Assembly (NCBI RefSeq): GCF_000210295.1
Contig: NC_026744.1
Coordinates: forward strand, 2,418,001-2,482,000
Direction of reading: 5' to 3'
DNA length: 64,000 nucleotides
Source of the DNA: Trypanosoma brucei gambiense DAL972
Lineage: Eukaryota; Euglenozoa; Kinetoplastea; Trypanosomatida; Trypanosomatidae
Made by a program: the position numbers and the translations under genes
Part shown: in pieces, positions 1 through 9,245 of the stretch
Layout of the letters: every line of letters starts with the position of its first letter
Numbering within the stretch: position 1 is the first letter of the stretch
The notes under the pieces: model-generated
What the model saw: only the letters and a program-made list of their open reading frames with translations
Told to the model about the DNA's origin: nothing
Database searches by the model: none

Positions 1-379
1 TCCGGTAAGATAGCTAACATTCGCTTCGGATGAACAGTGCCATCATCAAATGACTGCTCTTTTCACTGCACTGTGAGACTTCGGGGGAAAATAGTGGTAT
101 TTTTTTTTTTTTGAGCCAAAAGGAAAGGGAGGAAAAGCATTAGGGCACTGCATCTGATAGCTTTGAAGAAAAAGCAACTATAATTGTGGCAAGTAGGCAT
201 GGACGCTTGGTATAAAGATAAAACAAGTATCCTGTTTCTCCCCAAAGTCTTGCTCGTCATTTGTTAACATTCGTTTAAAAGTTCCCTTTTTTATATCTTT
301 TCACCTCTCTTAAGCGTTTGTTGGGTCGGTGTCACTTGGTTGAAGGGAGAATAAAGACGCTCGTGACTTCCACCTCGCA
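1..379 (+). other. Intergenic region and 5' UTR upstream of RPC19
   Basis: No credible coding sequence. A poly-T run sits near 100-112. A pyrimidine tract at about 281-311 is followed by the first AG at 313-314, a good candidate spliced-leader acceptor 66 nt before the RPC19 start. The 3' end of the preceding gene must lie outside the window. Confidence 0.6.
313..314 (+). promoter_or_regulatory. Candidate trans-splice acceptor for RPC19
   Basis: This is the first AG after a T/C-rich tract and lies 66 nt upstream of the ATG at 380. Use as a spliced-leader site is inferred from the standard kinetoplastid rule (polypyrimidine tract, then first AG). Confidence 0.55.
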
Positions 380-784
380 ATGAGTTTTCACCCTCGGGAT
401 GCTTTCATCCTCCACCAAGAATACATACAACGTCTCAACGAAGGAGACGAAGTCGACACATCCGCCGAACAAAAAGTTGAACTGAACCTTCAGAGGCATG
501 CGGATTCCGAGTCTGCAGCGACTGTCACATTTTCTCACGAGGATCATACGCTAGGAAATCCTTTGCGTCACGTGATTATGGAAGACCCGAGTGTGACGAG
601 TGCCGGGTACGCCATTCCGCATCCACTAGAAGCAAAAATGCAACTTCATGTTCAGTCAAGTGAGTATGCCGTCGAAACGGTAGCCAAGGGTCTGGAGCGC
701 TTGGCCGCTATTTGCGACGAGACGTTGAAAAGTTTCAACGCTTGCGTGGAGGCCATTTCCGCAGAGGACCCTGAGGGGCACTAG
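380..784 (+). CDS. RPC19: RNA polymerase I/III subunit AC19 (RPC19)
   Basis: Product of 134 aa, close to the usual length of the family (human RPAC2 is about 133 aa). It belongs to the small alpha-like subunits that pair with AC40 to nucleate RNA polymerases I and III. Residues about 47-60 hold the family signature, an F-x-x-E-D-H-T-L-G-N-P-L-R run, followed by an A-G-Y-x-x-P-H-P motif that matches the conserved dimerisation fold. The C-terminal third is helical and acidic. The ATG at 380 follows a good splice-acceptor candidate with no intervening ATG. The protein acts in the nucleus and nucleolus. In trypanosomes Pol I also transcribes the VSG and procyclin genes, so the subunit would serve those as well (family knowledge, not visible here). 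Confidence 0.93.
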   Translation: MSFHPRDAFILHQEYIQRLNEGDEVDTSAEQKVELNLQRHADSESAATVTFSHEDHTLGNPLRHVIMEDPSVTSAGYAIPHPLEAKMQLHVQSSEYAVETVAKGLERLAAICDETLKSFNACVEAISAEDPEGH

Positions 785-1266
785 ACCGATGTAGCGGTGT
801 TGCTGCTCTGTGCTGAGGGTGATGCTTCCACGCAAGGTGTTTTCACTTTTAGCGGTAGCAGTGCTGGTGTCCGCATCGTCGAATAATATTTCTGGATTAT
901 GTCGGTGGGCTTTGTTTTTCATGCATCCGGTTATATAATATTTGGATACGCACTCGGTGTAGAAGCCCCAGTTGTGGTTTTCAAATAAATAAAGGAGTTT
1001 TGAATTCAATATCAAGATATGTTCGCTACCGCAATGTGAGGTGGATCCTTTGAATAATCTAAAACCCCCCAGAGAAGCGGCAAACTGCACGATGCTCTAC
1101 CGCCTTTTAGTGTTGAGTCGAGAAACTCGTGTGTAACCCAACAAACCTCAATTTCCTCTTCCCCATTTTTGTTCAATCTCCATACACGTCTGCGTGATGA
1201 ATCAACGTAGCTGCCAGCGTTTTCGCGCTACTCCATATTTTGAGAGCGAGTCCGGCTGGTGAAAAG
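785..1266 (+). other. Intergenic region RPC19-DPCD
   Basis: No gene seen. A pyrimidine tract at about 1149-1179 is followed by AG at 1209-1210. Apparent ATGs upstream of that AG would be removed by trans-splicing. Confidence 0.5.
1209..1210 (+). promoter_or_regulatory. Candidate trans-splice acceptor for DPCD
   Basis: First AG after the tract at 1149-1179. The next ATG downstream is 1267, so this site decides the start: an upstream in-frame TTG at 1240 is not needed. Confidence 0.5.
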
Positions 1267-1878
1267 ATGAGTGTAACCCTTTCAGAGCCTAAGTCATCTG
1301 TCATTGTCAACGGACGTCGTCGCATAACATCAAAGTTTGTCGATGGCGGTGAGATGATTGAGGAATATGACGTCATTACTGATGACCTTCTACTTCGCAA
1401 GTACCGCTCAAGGACCACACTTGGAGGGTTTAGCACTTGGGAAGTTGAGGTGGGAAATGAAGCCTCAACGCGTAACTTGGACAAAGAATTAGTTGTGGAG
1501 ACAAGTGGCAGCCCAGAAGTGGTAAAGCAGGATGCGTTGGAGTTTTATGTGTTCCGCATACGCAATCTTCCATACGCAAAGGAGGTGTTTAGTGTTGCCG
1601 TAGAGCATAGCAAACCAACCGATATGGGGGAAATTGTGGTGCGTACGAGCAACAAAAAATACTTCAAGAGGCTCTCCATACCTGATATGAACCGACGTAA
1701 CCTTAAGTTGGATCCTGCTCAACTCTCCTTTGATGTACAGCACAACACGCTGATTATTCGGTACAAGAAGCCCCTAGTGGTTCTTGCCGCAGAAAGTGCG
1801 GCAAAGAAGGAACGAGCCTCGCTCCCAGCGAAACGCATCGATGATGCCGACTCTAGGACCAGTTGCAATCAGCAATAG
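1267..1878 (+). CDS. DPCD: DPCD family protein (cilia-associated, R2TP partner)
   Basis: Product of 203 aa, the same length as human DPCD. The resemblance runs end to end: an N-terminal N-G-R-R-R-I-x-x-K-F-x-D-G-x-E-M-x-E-E-Y-D block, a W-x-x-E-V-G segment, F-x-x-R-I-R-N-L-P-Y, then a V-R-T-S-N-K-K-Y-x-K-x-x-S-I-P-D stretch and a C-terminal L-I-I-x-Y-x-K-P motif. DPCD (deleted in a mouse model of primary ciliary dyskinesia) is tied to motile cilia and binds RuvBL1/2, so a role in axonemal dynein or complex assembly is plausible. It is conserved in flagellates, which fits this organism. The start at 1267 is the first ATG after the likely splice acceptor. Confidence 0.9.
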   Translation: MSVTLSEPKSSVIVNGRRRITSKFVDGGEMIEEYDVITDDLLLRKYRSRTTLGGFSTWEVEVGNEASTRNLDKELVVETSGSPEVVKQDALEFYVFRIRNLPYAKEVFSVAVEHSKPTDMGEIVVRTSNKKYFKRLSIPDMNRRNLKLDPAQLSFDVQHNTLIIRYKKPLVVLAAESAAKKERASLPAKRIDDADSRTSCNQQ

Positions 1879-2331
1879 GGGTGAGCCAGCAGCCGATTCC
1901 GGGGTGTCGTACATGGCACTTTTCAAACTGTTGTGCGTTTGCTTCGGTGTGCGGTTGCGCATGTCTTAGATTCGCGGCTGGTCACGGAACTCCTACTTTT
2001 CCCCTCTTTGCATTCGGCATCACCAACTGGACATCCCGGAGAGTTCCTCCCTCTGCGAGGCCGGGATTTATTTTTAACATACGACGTTGTAGCGTCACCT
2101 GCCTTTGCCTTTGCATTTCTGTGCTATCTTATTCTCATGTGGGATTCGCTGCTCAGGAGGGATCTACGCCACTAGGTCATAGACAGTAAGGCGTGAGGAG
2201 CCGTAGGTAACTAGGAAACGCAGAAGTGGCAAGGTAGCATAGCGACGTTAGTTGGTAGTAGGTAAAAATTCGTTCGCATTAGTTGGGGGCGTTACGTTTG
2301 GGATACAAGTGTGGCTTAATAACAAGGCAGA
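1879..2331 (+). other. Intergenic region DPCD-NDUFA13-like
   Basis: Short ORFs here have no recognisable content. A C/T-rich stretch at about 2098-2140 is a plausible splicing tract for the next gene. Confidence 0.45.
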
Positions 2332-2853
2332 ATGATTCGCAAGACTCCACCACGCCTTGTACGCGACCCGGTGCCGACTGACACCAAAGCTTTTTACTCG
2401 TGGTTTAGCGGTCAGGCGTATCGGCAGGAACGTGTTATTCCCGGTGGGTACCCCGCCGTCCGCGTGTATCCGGTATATGGTAAGAGATGGTTTACGGGTC
2501 GTACTGTAATGGCGATGATTGCTGGGTTTTCGCTTTTCGGTGCTTGGCATCGACCCGAGAAGGAGCGTTACAACATGGAAATGATGATTGAGTGGTCTGA
2601 GAGGCAAGCGGCCCACCTTCCATATCAAAAAGCCGAGGTGAACCTACGCTGCCTTATTACTAGCTACAAGCGGCATCGCTACGAACAGGAAAACCTCATC
2701 GATAAAGGTTTCGTAGGTCTAACATCGGAATTCCGCAAGTTCTTCTACCACGACGATGTGTGGCGCCCCCCACTGCACGATGTTCTCATGCACCCGTACG
2801 CAAAGTATGGCGGACCGTTGTTCAGCTACAATTGGACCATAGGATACTTTTGA
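2332..2853 (+). CDS. NDUFA13: NADH dehydrogenase (complex I) subunit, NDUFA13/GRIM-19-like
   Basis: Product of 173 aa (animal NDUFA13 is about 144 aa). The GRIM-19 pattern is visible: a P-G-G-Y-P motif near residue 38, then R-x-Y-P-x-Y-G-K-R-W-x-T-G, a single hydrophobic helix around 58-72 (V-M-A-M-I-A-G-F-S-L-F-G-A-W), and a long amphipathic helix with R-Y-N-M-E, L-P-Y-Q-K-A-E and N-L-R. The helix is followed by W-R-P-P at about 145. In the family this subunit is a single-pass inner-membrane component of the complex I membrane arm. The extra C-terminal residues are lineage-specific. Alternatives are few because the order of motifs matches the whole family. Confidence 0.82.
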   Translation: MIRKTPPRLVRDPVPTDTKAFYSWFSGQAYRQERVIPGGYPAVRVYPVYGKRWFTGRTVMAMIAGFSLFGAWHRPEKERYNMEMMIEWSERQAAHLPYQKAEVNLRCLITSYKRHRYEQENLIDKGFVGLTSEFRKFFYHDDVWRPPLHDVLMHPYAKYGGPLFSYNWTIGYF

Positions 2854-3578
2854 GGTGGAATGCGGGGGGGGCCACCGGTTTGCATTTAATGAGCGTAGGT
2901 TATGCTTCTTCTTCTTCGTTGATTCGATAGATTTTTCGTTATCTGGCGAGTGCGACGCCCGTGGGCGGTTACTTCTTTTTTTTATTTTTTCGTCTTTCGC
3001 CGCGGTCGTCGCAGCATCGTGAGGGGAAGGCCGCAGAGGTTTGTGGAGAGTAGTGCAGGGTCCCCTCCTTTTTTTTCGAGTGTTACGCAATAAACACACA
3101 TAACCGCTGGGGGATGTAACGTTTTCACATAGGTGACCATATTCCTTTGAAGCGGGGGCTCTGTAGCAGGGGGCCGTGTTTTATGTCGTTCGTTTTGTGG
3201 GAGTGTTGAACGAACGAACTGGAGAAGCGCATTGGTACACTACTGTATTCGGTTGTGCTGCGCCGCTTCTGGGAATTATCACTTACCTTCCTCGTTATGG
3301 TGAGAAGTGTAAGAAGTACATTTTGTGTCGCGATGCTGTTCCCACCACTCTCCTTGAGGCGCATTCCCTTTCCTTACCTTTGTTGTGTGAACAGCGTATC
3401 CACGCGTACTTGTGCGTGTTTTAGGCCCGTGTTATTGCACGTATTTCATTTTTCAAAGGATTTTCACAACGCTGCTTTGCGGTGGGGAAAGGTGTCTGTT
3501 AAATCAACCACAAAACTAGTGGGTGAGGTGGTGGCGCGAGAACTGCCGCTTTTTCACTTACTTTGATTCGTATCGTCG
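2854..3578 (+). other. Intergenic region NDUFA13-like to CEP120-like
   Basis: T-rich tracts occur at 2901-2925, 2970-3000 and 3062-3076. The last one before the next gene is at 3361-3384, with an AG at 3393-3394. No ATG occurs between that AG and 3579, which supports both the acceptor and the start. No gene seen. Confidence 0.5.
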
Positions 3579-5255
3579 ATGGATGAGGACATGTGTGTTG
3601 CCGCTGCGGCCTTCCGTGGCACAGAAGAGTACGCAGCCGTTTTTGACCTTGAAGTATGGAAGGCTCAACAGCAAGCGCGCTTACGTAGCGAAATTAATGA
3701 GGAAAAGGCGCGACTCCAAAAGGCAGTCGCGGAAGAAGTGCGAAAAAAAGAAGCACAACGCATAAGCGAGTTGGATGCCCTACAACAGGAGCTTCAGCAG
3801 TTGGCTCGTCGCCTACAGGTGCGTGAGGAAGCGCTTCATAGGCGAATTTCGCAGTTTGAAGTTCGCGAGGCTGCATTTGAGGACCGCCGTGTGAAAGTTG
3901 CAGAACAGCACGAGCAGCACCTTCTTTCGTTAGAAACTCGAACTAGGCGGCAACGCGAGGAAGCGGCTACGCAGGTCGATGTGCTCAAGGCTCAGCTAGC
4001 GGAGCGCGACCGATCAGTTGCTCTACTGGAAGAACGACTTTCTGCAGCAGAAAGTGAGTATGACAAGCTGCAGCGATATGTGTCCAGGGTATCGACTAGC
4101 GATGAGGACACAACACGCACCAACGCTCTTGAGGAGCAGCTGTGCGCTGCCAACTCAGCGATGGCCAAACTTCAACTGCAGTTGAAGGAGCGTGATTCAG
4201 AGCTAGCGTTGGCATCCAGAGAACGTGATCAACTGAAGCGTACGTGTGAAGTGTACAAGGACCAACTGTATCAGCTTACCAAGCGTTACAACCACTTACA
4301 AGAACAGTGCTGTCGTCGGGAACGGATGAGATTGGATGAAGAACGAAGGCGTATTGATGATTCGAAGCGACGGTATGGGATTGTAGAGCCGCGGATGGGT
4401 ATGGAGACACGAAGTCCGCGCTGCTACGATTTGCTTGGTACTTTAGTTGCCGGTGAAACATCAACGAGGCGGCCAGGTGATGCACTTGCGCATGATGATT
4501 GTACGTTATTACTGCATGAATTAAAGAGCGACGTGGAGAAAGGAATGCAGAAGTTTGGGCGTAGGGGAAAAGGTGTCACGCAAACAAAGAGGCAGCAGGA
4601 CTTGGTGTTCGCGGAGGTCGTGGTCCGTCAAGATGAGGAAGAGCCTTTACATGTTGAAGGCGGTAGTGATAGAGTTTGCCCAGTCGCGCATGGGGGACCC
4701 GCGGTGCCTGATACGGAGCTAGACACAGGATACGCTGATGACTTCGCTAATACAACGATTTCCTCTTTGTCGCACCGTGAAGGTGAGAACCACGGAGTGG
4801 CCGTGTCAACCTTTCCGGGGATGCCTATTGAGGAGGGCTTGGGACAGACGGATGTGGGCGACATTTCATCAACTTATTGCTACGCTGACATCGAGTCGTG
4901 GGGGTCTGGTGACGAAGAAACGCGCTGCAGACCAATTGAAAGGAAACTGAGAGGCGATGCCGCGGCTGACTTACCGCCGCTTGCGCCCGCACCTGCAATC
5001 AGTGACAGTTTCACCGACAGGTCTGCCGCACAACATGTGTCCCCGCCGAGGGAACCCATGGAAGGTCCGGGAGCGACCTCAATGGTGTCCACACGGGACT
5101 CGACGAGGGGAGAAATGATAGCATTCGTTGAAAAGCTACAAGAAAACAGGCGAAAACTACTCGACTCGGGTGTGTACAGGGAAGACGATAGTATTGTGAA
5201 GGAAATGAGTGATAAGATTGCTCTTTATGAAAATTTCCTGTCACAGAATTTTTAA
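3579..5255 (+). CDS. Coiled-coil protein with CEP120-like C-terminal region
   Basis: Product of 558 aa. Residues about 18-265 form a long, charged coiled coil beginning with an E-Y-A-A-V-F-D-L-E-V-W-K motif. The middle (270-500) is acidic and low in predicted structure. The last ~45 residues return to a helix with F-V-E-K-L-x-E-N-R-x-x-L-L-D-S-G-V-Y-x-x-D-D. Both end motifs resemble the C-terminal half of the centriolar protein CEP120 (L-E-M-W-K near the coiled-coil start; L-I-E-E-R-D-x-L-x-x-T-G-V-Y at the end). The N-terminal C2 domains of animal CEP120 are absent. A basal-body or flagellar transition role is inferred from this resemblance. It could also be a generic coiled-coil protein, but the terminal motif argues against that. 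Confidence 0.6.
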   Translation: MDEDMCVAAAAFRGTEEYAAVFDLEVWKAQQQARLRSEINEEKARLQKAVAEEVRKKEAQRISELDALQQELQQLARRLQVREEALHRRISQFEVREAAFEDRRVKVAEQHEQHLLSLETRTRRQREEAATQVDVLKAQLAERDRSVALLEERLSAAESEYDKLQRYVSRVSTSDEDTTRTNALEEQLCAANSAMAKLQLQLKERDSELALASRERDQLKRTCEVYKDQLYQLTKRYNHLQEQCCRRERMRLDEERRRIDDSKRRYGIVEPRMGMETRSPRCYDLLGTLVAGETSTRRPGDALAHDDCTLLLHELKSDVEKGMQKFGRRGKGVTQTKRQQDLVFAEVVVRQDEEEPLHVEGGSDRVCPVAHGGPAVPDTELDTGYADDFANTTISSLSHREGENHGVAVSTFPGMPIEEGLGQTDVGDISSTYCYADIESWGSGDEETRCRPIERKLRGDAAADLPPLAPAPAISDSFTDRSAAQHVSPPREPMEGPGATSMVSTRDSTRGEMIAFVEKLQENRRKLLDSGVYREDDSIVKEMSDKIALYENFLSQNF

Positions 5256-5622
5256 GATGCTCATACTCTTTTGCTTATTAGCTACCCTACTGTCCGTGGT
5301 GACTTGGTGCCATGGCAGCTCCCCTACCTTCCCATCTTCGCGAGTTTGTTGCAGGGAAACGGCGATCCAACTATAGATCATATTCTACCATACACACATC
5401 CGTGAGTGCGGATACGCGACGCACACGCCTTTTTGGCGTATATGTTTTTTCCCCTCCCTTTGGCAATGCTGCTTTGTGGAATGTTAGGAGACATTGAGAT
5501 GGTGTTTCCACGCTGTCACCTTGATTTTCCTATATTATCCTGTTGTTTGGGTTAGTGCGGCGCTGATACTTCCATATTTTTCTCCGCAGGCATCACTTTT
5601 TGTTCCCCCATCTTAGCCTCCA
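5256..5622 (+). other. Intergenic region with strong splice signal
   Basis: The T/C-rich stretch ending in an AG at 5588-5589 lies 34 nt before the next ATG and is a textbook acceptor. A short ORF at 5312-5497 has no supporting features. Confidence 0.5.
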
Positions 5623-7059
5623 ATGGATTTCCGCCTCCCCCTCTGCAGCGTCCTTAATTCAGAAGTGGGCCGTCGACACAAGATTCCGCACCGCACGCTT
5701 TCATTACCCAAAACTAGTCTTTTTGTTCGGTACCTTGATTCTGACGACACGCGGCTGCCCGTGCACTCGTTGTTAAATATTGTGCCGCAGCCCGCTGAAG
5801 ATTATGAAACATACACTGGTGAGGACGATTGGGAAAAGAAAGTAGATGATGCTGCAGGAGTAGTGGGGGACTGTGGTGGTATAGACGGTAATCCACCCCG
5901 TTTTGACGAGATGGTGCAGTGGGTTATCGATGCCTTAAAAGATATCGAAGGATGTGGAGGTGCCGCTTCGGACGGTGTTGTGCTCTGCGGGAGATGGGTA
6001 GTAGCAGACGACTGCAGTTGGGTGGTGCCTTCCCGAACCCCAATACTTCACTCTCCGCGCGATGTTTTCCTCGCGATGCGCAATTCACCAAAATTTTTGC
6101 GTGATGTCCACCATCAGATACTGAGTGGGGACATGTCCTCGGCGGGAATGGGATCGACGGTAGAGTTGACACTAGCAAAAGCCGTTGGTAAAAATCCGGC
6201 AAATGACTTTCGTGTGTTTGTTCCTTATCGACTTGTCAAGGCGGAGGACACATTCCGTGTCACAATATGGGAGGGGCGTGTTTTTGCTGGCGTTTGCCAA
6301 CGTTCGACTGACGTGTGCTTCCCATCGTTAATGTCGTGGGATTTGAGAACGCATTCTGAGAACTATGATCACGTATTGCGCCATATTGAAGGAGCGAGGC
6401 TACTTGAACGAAGCATTGAGGCTGATCCCTACCTGCGCACATTCCTTTTGCGAAAAGTGGAGGCCAATGAGGTCGAGGGTGCAGTCAGCCCTTGTTCGGT
6501 TCTCCTGCTATCCGTGGATGTGGTGTTTGAGGGTGTGTCGCTTCCCCTTTACATCGTCAGCGCCAAGGTGCGATGTTTTAAGCACGACAGGCTTCGGGAC
6601 CCGCTCTGTGTTTCACCATTTATTAAGGAGGAGGACAACAACGGTTCTGAGGAAGGGGTAAACGCCGTTGGAGGTGGGGTTGATGGTGACAGGAGCGATG
6701 GCATTGACACGAAAGAAATGCTCGACGATTCCGTTATTTTCTTTCGACTTTTTCGCGATGTCAATAATTGGAATGTACACGTGACGCTTTGCCTCCACCC
6801 TGACGGAGGCGAAGTTTCCGGTGACGTTGACGAAGGCGTCAATATTGTGCCCTCCCCTCGGCGAGATCGGCGCTTCTTCGTTATTGCCTCCGAGCGGAGC
6901 GACTTGGTATTGACTAAGGAGCCGATATTGAAGCGGGGGATGCCGCTGGAGTTCCTGAGGCCGGAGCTGTTAGGAGACATTGGTGAGGGACTCCCGCAGG
7001 TATGGAAAGACCGGCTACTCCGTTGTTTATCTCTCGTACAGCGGTCACAGGAGCTTTAA
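5623..7059 (+). CDS. CDC123/D123-like protein (divergent)
   Basis: Product of 478 aa, longer than typical CDC123 (about 330-360 aa). The order of elements follows the D123 family: an N-terminal F-D-E-M-V-Q-W-V-I-D segment, a core W-V-V-P-S-x-T-P block followed by S-P-R-D-V-F-L-A-M-R-N-S, then N-P-A-N-D-F-R-V-F-V and, after a short strand, G-V-C-Q-R-S-T-D. The last two correspond to the family's E-F-R-C-F-V and I-S-Q-R-D motifs. CDC123 is an ATP-grasp chaperone that helps assemble eIF2. Here the lysine expected in the P-K-x-N-W-S-x-P motif and the C-terminal D-F-N metal-binding motif are not evident, and about 100 residues of acidic insert occupy 330-420. It may be a divergent or inactive paralogue. 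The ATG follows a clear acceptor at 5588-5589. Confidence 0.55.
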   Translation: MDFRLPLCSVLNSEVGRRHKIPHRTLSLPKTSLFVRYLDSDDTRLPVHSLLNIVPQPAEDYETYTGEDDWEKKVDDAAGVVGDCGGIDGNPPRFDEMVQWVIDALKDIEGCGGAASDGVVLCGRWVVADDCSWVVPSRTPILHSPRDVFLAMRNSPKFLRDVHHQILSGDMSSAGMGSTVELTLAKAVGKNPANDFRVFVPYRLVKAEDTFRVTIWEGRVFAGVCQRSTDVCFPSLMSWDLRTHSENYDHVLRHIEGARLLERSIEADPYLRTFLLRKVEANEVEGAVSPCSVLLLSVDVVFEGVSLPLYIVSAKVRCFKHDRLRDPLCVSPFIKEEDNNGSEEGVNAVGGGVDGDRSDGIDTKEMLDDSVIFFRLFRDVNNWNVHVTLCLHPDGGEVSGDVDEGVNIVPSPRRDRRFFVIASERSDLVLTKEPILKRGMPLEFLRPELLGDIGEGLPQVWKDRLLRCLSLVQRSQEL

Positions 7060-7580
7060 GTGACAAATTGCACTGTAGTGCCTTCATGGTGGAAGTGGGT
7101 GTAGCATCCAGGTCCTTTGGCTATATGTTGCGCTGTACTACGTTTTGTCGGGTGGTACACTTTTAAGTAAAGCCTTCTGGCACTAATTTTATCTGTTGCT
7201 CTGCGCAACGTCTTTCTTTTCCGATTGCCTGCTTTTCTCGTGCTACTTACCACGATTTTCGCCATTACCTCTTTTTTCTTTGCTAATTTTTTTTACTTTT
7301 TACAGGACGTAGCATGGTTGTGGGCTTCCGCATTTAAATTACATCTGTTGGTCGCCTTCCCTCCGTCTCTACTGTTACCGGAAGAGGGCCTTCTGCGGGT
7401 GTTGTAACTGGAACTCCGACGTCATAGGACCTAACTTTGGGATAGCGTTGCGCTGAGGAGTTGAGGCCACTCACGAACTAGACGGGAAGTTCTAAATAAG
7501 CCGATCCACTTTATTTATTGAGCAAGAGAAGACTTACGAGGGGAGAAGGTACTATACGTTTAAACCTATCCCTTGACGGA
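7060..7580 (+). other. Intergenic region and 5' UTR of the kinase, possible short upstream ORF
   Basis: Two acceptor choices are visible. One is AG at 7304-7305 after a very T-rich tract, the other AG at 7383-7384 after a C/T-rich tract. The first would leave a 7-codon upstream ORF at 7314-7337 in the leader; the second would remove it. Confidence 0.45.
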
Positions 7581-9245
7581 ATGTCTACGGGAAAGATAAT
7601 TGGTGATCACAGATACTTGATTGAGGGCCTTATTGCAAAGGGAACCTTTAGTAATGTACATCGCTGCGTGGACTTGACAACAGACAAGGTCTACGCGGTA
7701 AAGGTTATAAGTAAATCGGTAATTGAATCGCAGAACATGAGTGTGACCGTGGTTAGAGAGGTGAGTGCTATGGAGGCTGCACCTCCTTCGCCATATTTGG
7801 TGAGGCTCGTTGACAAACTTGTTTCGTCTCGTAACTATTATCTTGTTATGAATGTGGTGGAGGGTTGCACACTTCTAGACGTCATTGAAAAAAAATATCG
7901 ACCCAGACCGCCACTGCGGTGGGTACGATCTATATTTCGACAGTTGCTAAATGGCCTCTACACACTTCATGGGGCAAATGTAGTACATCGTGACATTAAG
8001 CCGGAAAACTTGCTGCTGAATAGGAGTTACACCCGACTTGTTATATCGGATTTCGGTTTTGCCTGCTGTGCCCCACCCGGCCGATCGCTTCACCATTCGT
8101 GCGGCACGATGAATTACTGTGCCCCTGAGTTATTAGTACCCAAACCGGCTTACGATGGCCGAAAGGTTGACGTGTGGGCTGCGGGGGTCACACTGTATGT
8201 TATGATCTTCGGCGTTCACCCTTTTCAGGCTCGTAAAGAAGGTTGTGCGGATAGCCTTGCTGAGGTAATCACCTCCGGTGCGTACACTCTTCCGCACAGC
8301 CTTCAACCTGAACTCGAGCACCTTCTTTCAGTTATGCTCGAGCCAGACCCTGCGTTGCGATGGTCTGTCAGGAAGCTGCTGAGACATGTATGGGTGCTGG
8401 GCGGTATGGTGGGCGGAGTCACGGGTCGATCATCGTTGAGGCTCACCACACCTACCCCTGGATCCACAGGAGTAGCGAATCGAGATGCAAACACGCCGGA
8501 AGACTATGTCGTGCGTTCTCGGTTCGCCCGGGCACTGCGTGCGGATGATACTGATCCTTCAGCGAGGCAGTTTCGCTCTTGCCCCGATTTGCGCCGCGAA
8601 ATGAATAATTTCCTTGATGCCTGCGATAGTGATGGGGAGGACGCCGAGTGGGATGGTGATTTTAGCAATGGCAACAGCACTCACGATGGTTACACTAAGT
8701 TTAGTAGTTTGAACGTTAGTTTAACCGATATTGGAAGGGGGAGGCAACCTTCGGACCTAGACGGCTTCTCTGAGTCTACTGCTTTCGCAACCAATGGGAG
8801 CTACAGCTCCTTGTTTTCGGCAGACCAACTGTTATTGGACCCAGACGAAACTCCAGATACACCTAAAGGTGATTTTCTGCTTACGGTGAGGGTCATCGTC
8901 AACTTTGCACTTTTTTGTACCACCCTGGTAATTGTGGCTGCACTTCGGTTTTTGTTTGACGTCCCTGTAAGAGACCTGCCTTTGCCTCCATTTGTCATTA
9001 GTATAATGGAGTATCTGCTGGTGCCACCGCATGAAAGGCTTGCTCAGAGTTTTGAGGTGCGTCGCATGCGTCACCGCTTTCCCTGTGCTGCGCTGAGGCG
9101 GCTGGTGGCGTCTGCGGAGCGCGCCATTCAGCGATCAAGTTGGTGTCGCCGGATTATGCCGGTTCGTGGAGTTGACGAAGGGACGGATGTGCCGCTTGGG
9201 ACTGGAAGACGTGGCATTGTGCTCCGTTGGCTGGAGAAGAACTAG
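7581..9245 (+). CDS. Serine/threonine protein kinase with a C-terminal membrane segment
   Basis: Product of 554 aa from the first ATG (an in-frame TTG at 7518 is not credible as a start). The N-terminal kinase domain spans about 10-275: catalytic Lys in Y-A-V-K-V (about 41), H-R-D-I-K-P-E-N (136-143), S-D-F-G (156-159), an A-P-E motif and the W-A-A-G-V-T segment. The catalytic set is intact, so an active kinase is expected, closest in style to CAMK/AMPK-like kinases. The glycine loop is unusual: A-K-G-T-F-S replaces G-x-G-x-x-G, keeping only the middle glycine. The C-terminal half is acidic and serine-rich, then has one strongly hydrophobic stretch (about 435-459) and a basic tail. That arrangement suggests membrane anchoring with the kinase on the cytosolic side. 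Substrates cannot be told from the sequence. Confidence 0.85.
   Translation: MSTGKIIGDHRYLIEGLIAKGTFSNVHRCVDLTTDKVYAVKVISKSVIESQNMSVTVVREVSAMEAAPPSPYLVRLVDKLVSSRNYYLVMNVVEGCTLLDVIEKKYRPRPPLRWVRSIFRQLLNGLYTLHGANVVHRDIKPENLLLNRSYTRLVISDFGFACCAPPGRSLHHSCGTMNYCAPELLVPKPAYDGRKVDVWAAGVTLYVMIFGVHPFQARKEGCADSLAEVITSGAYTLPHSLQPELEHLLSVMLEPDPALRWSVRKLLRHVWVLGGMVGGVTGRSSLRLTTPTPGSTGVANRDANTPEDYVVRSRFARALRADDTDPSARQFRSCPDLRREMNNFLDACDSDGEDAEWDGDFSNGNSTHDGYTKFSSLNVSLTDIGRGRQPSDLDGFSESTAFATNGSYSSLFSADQLLLDPDETPDTPKGDFLLTVRVIVNFALFCTTLVIVAALRFLFDVPVRDLPLPPFVISIMEYLLVPPHERLAQSFEVRRMRHRFPCAALRRLVASAERAIQRSSWCRRIMPVRGVDEGTDVPLGTGRRGIVLRWLEKN

Noticed and set aside
656..1090. Minus-strand ORF of 144 codons overlapping RPC19
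   Set aside because: It is antisense to a well-supported gene and every credible gene in the window is on the + strand. No conserved content.
7518..7580. Longer N-termini starting at TTG/GTG for several genes (also 1240, 19770, 23476, 35760, 40152, 47235, 51444)
   Set aside because: Nuclear genes of this lineage start at ATG. In several cases (1267, 47421) the likely splice acceptor and lack of earlier ATG codons also support the shorter form.
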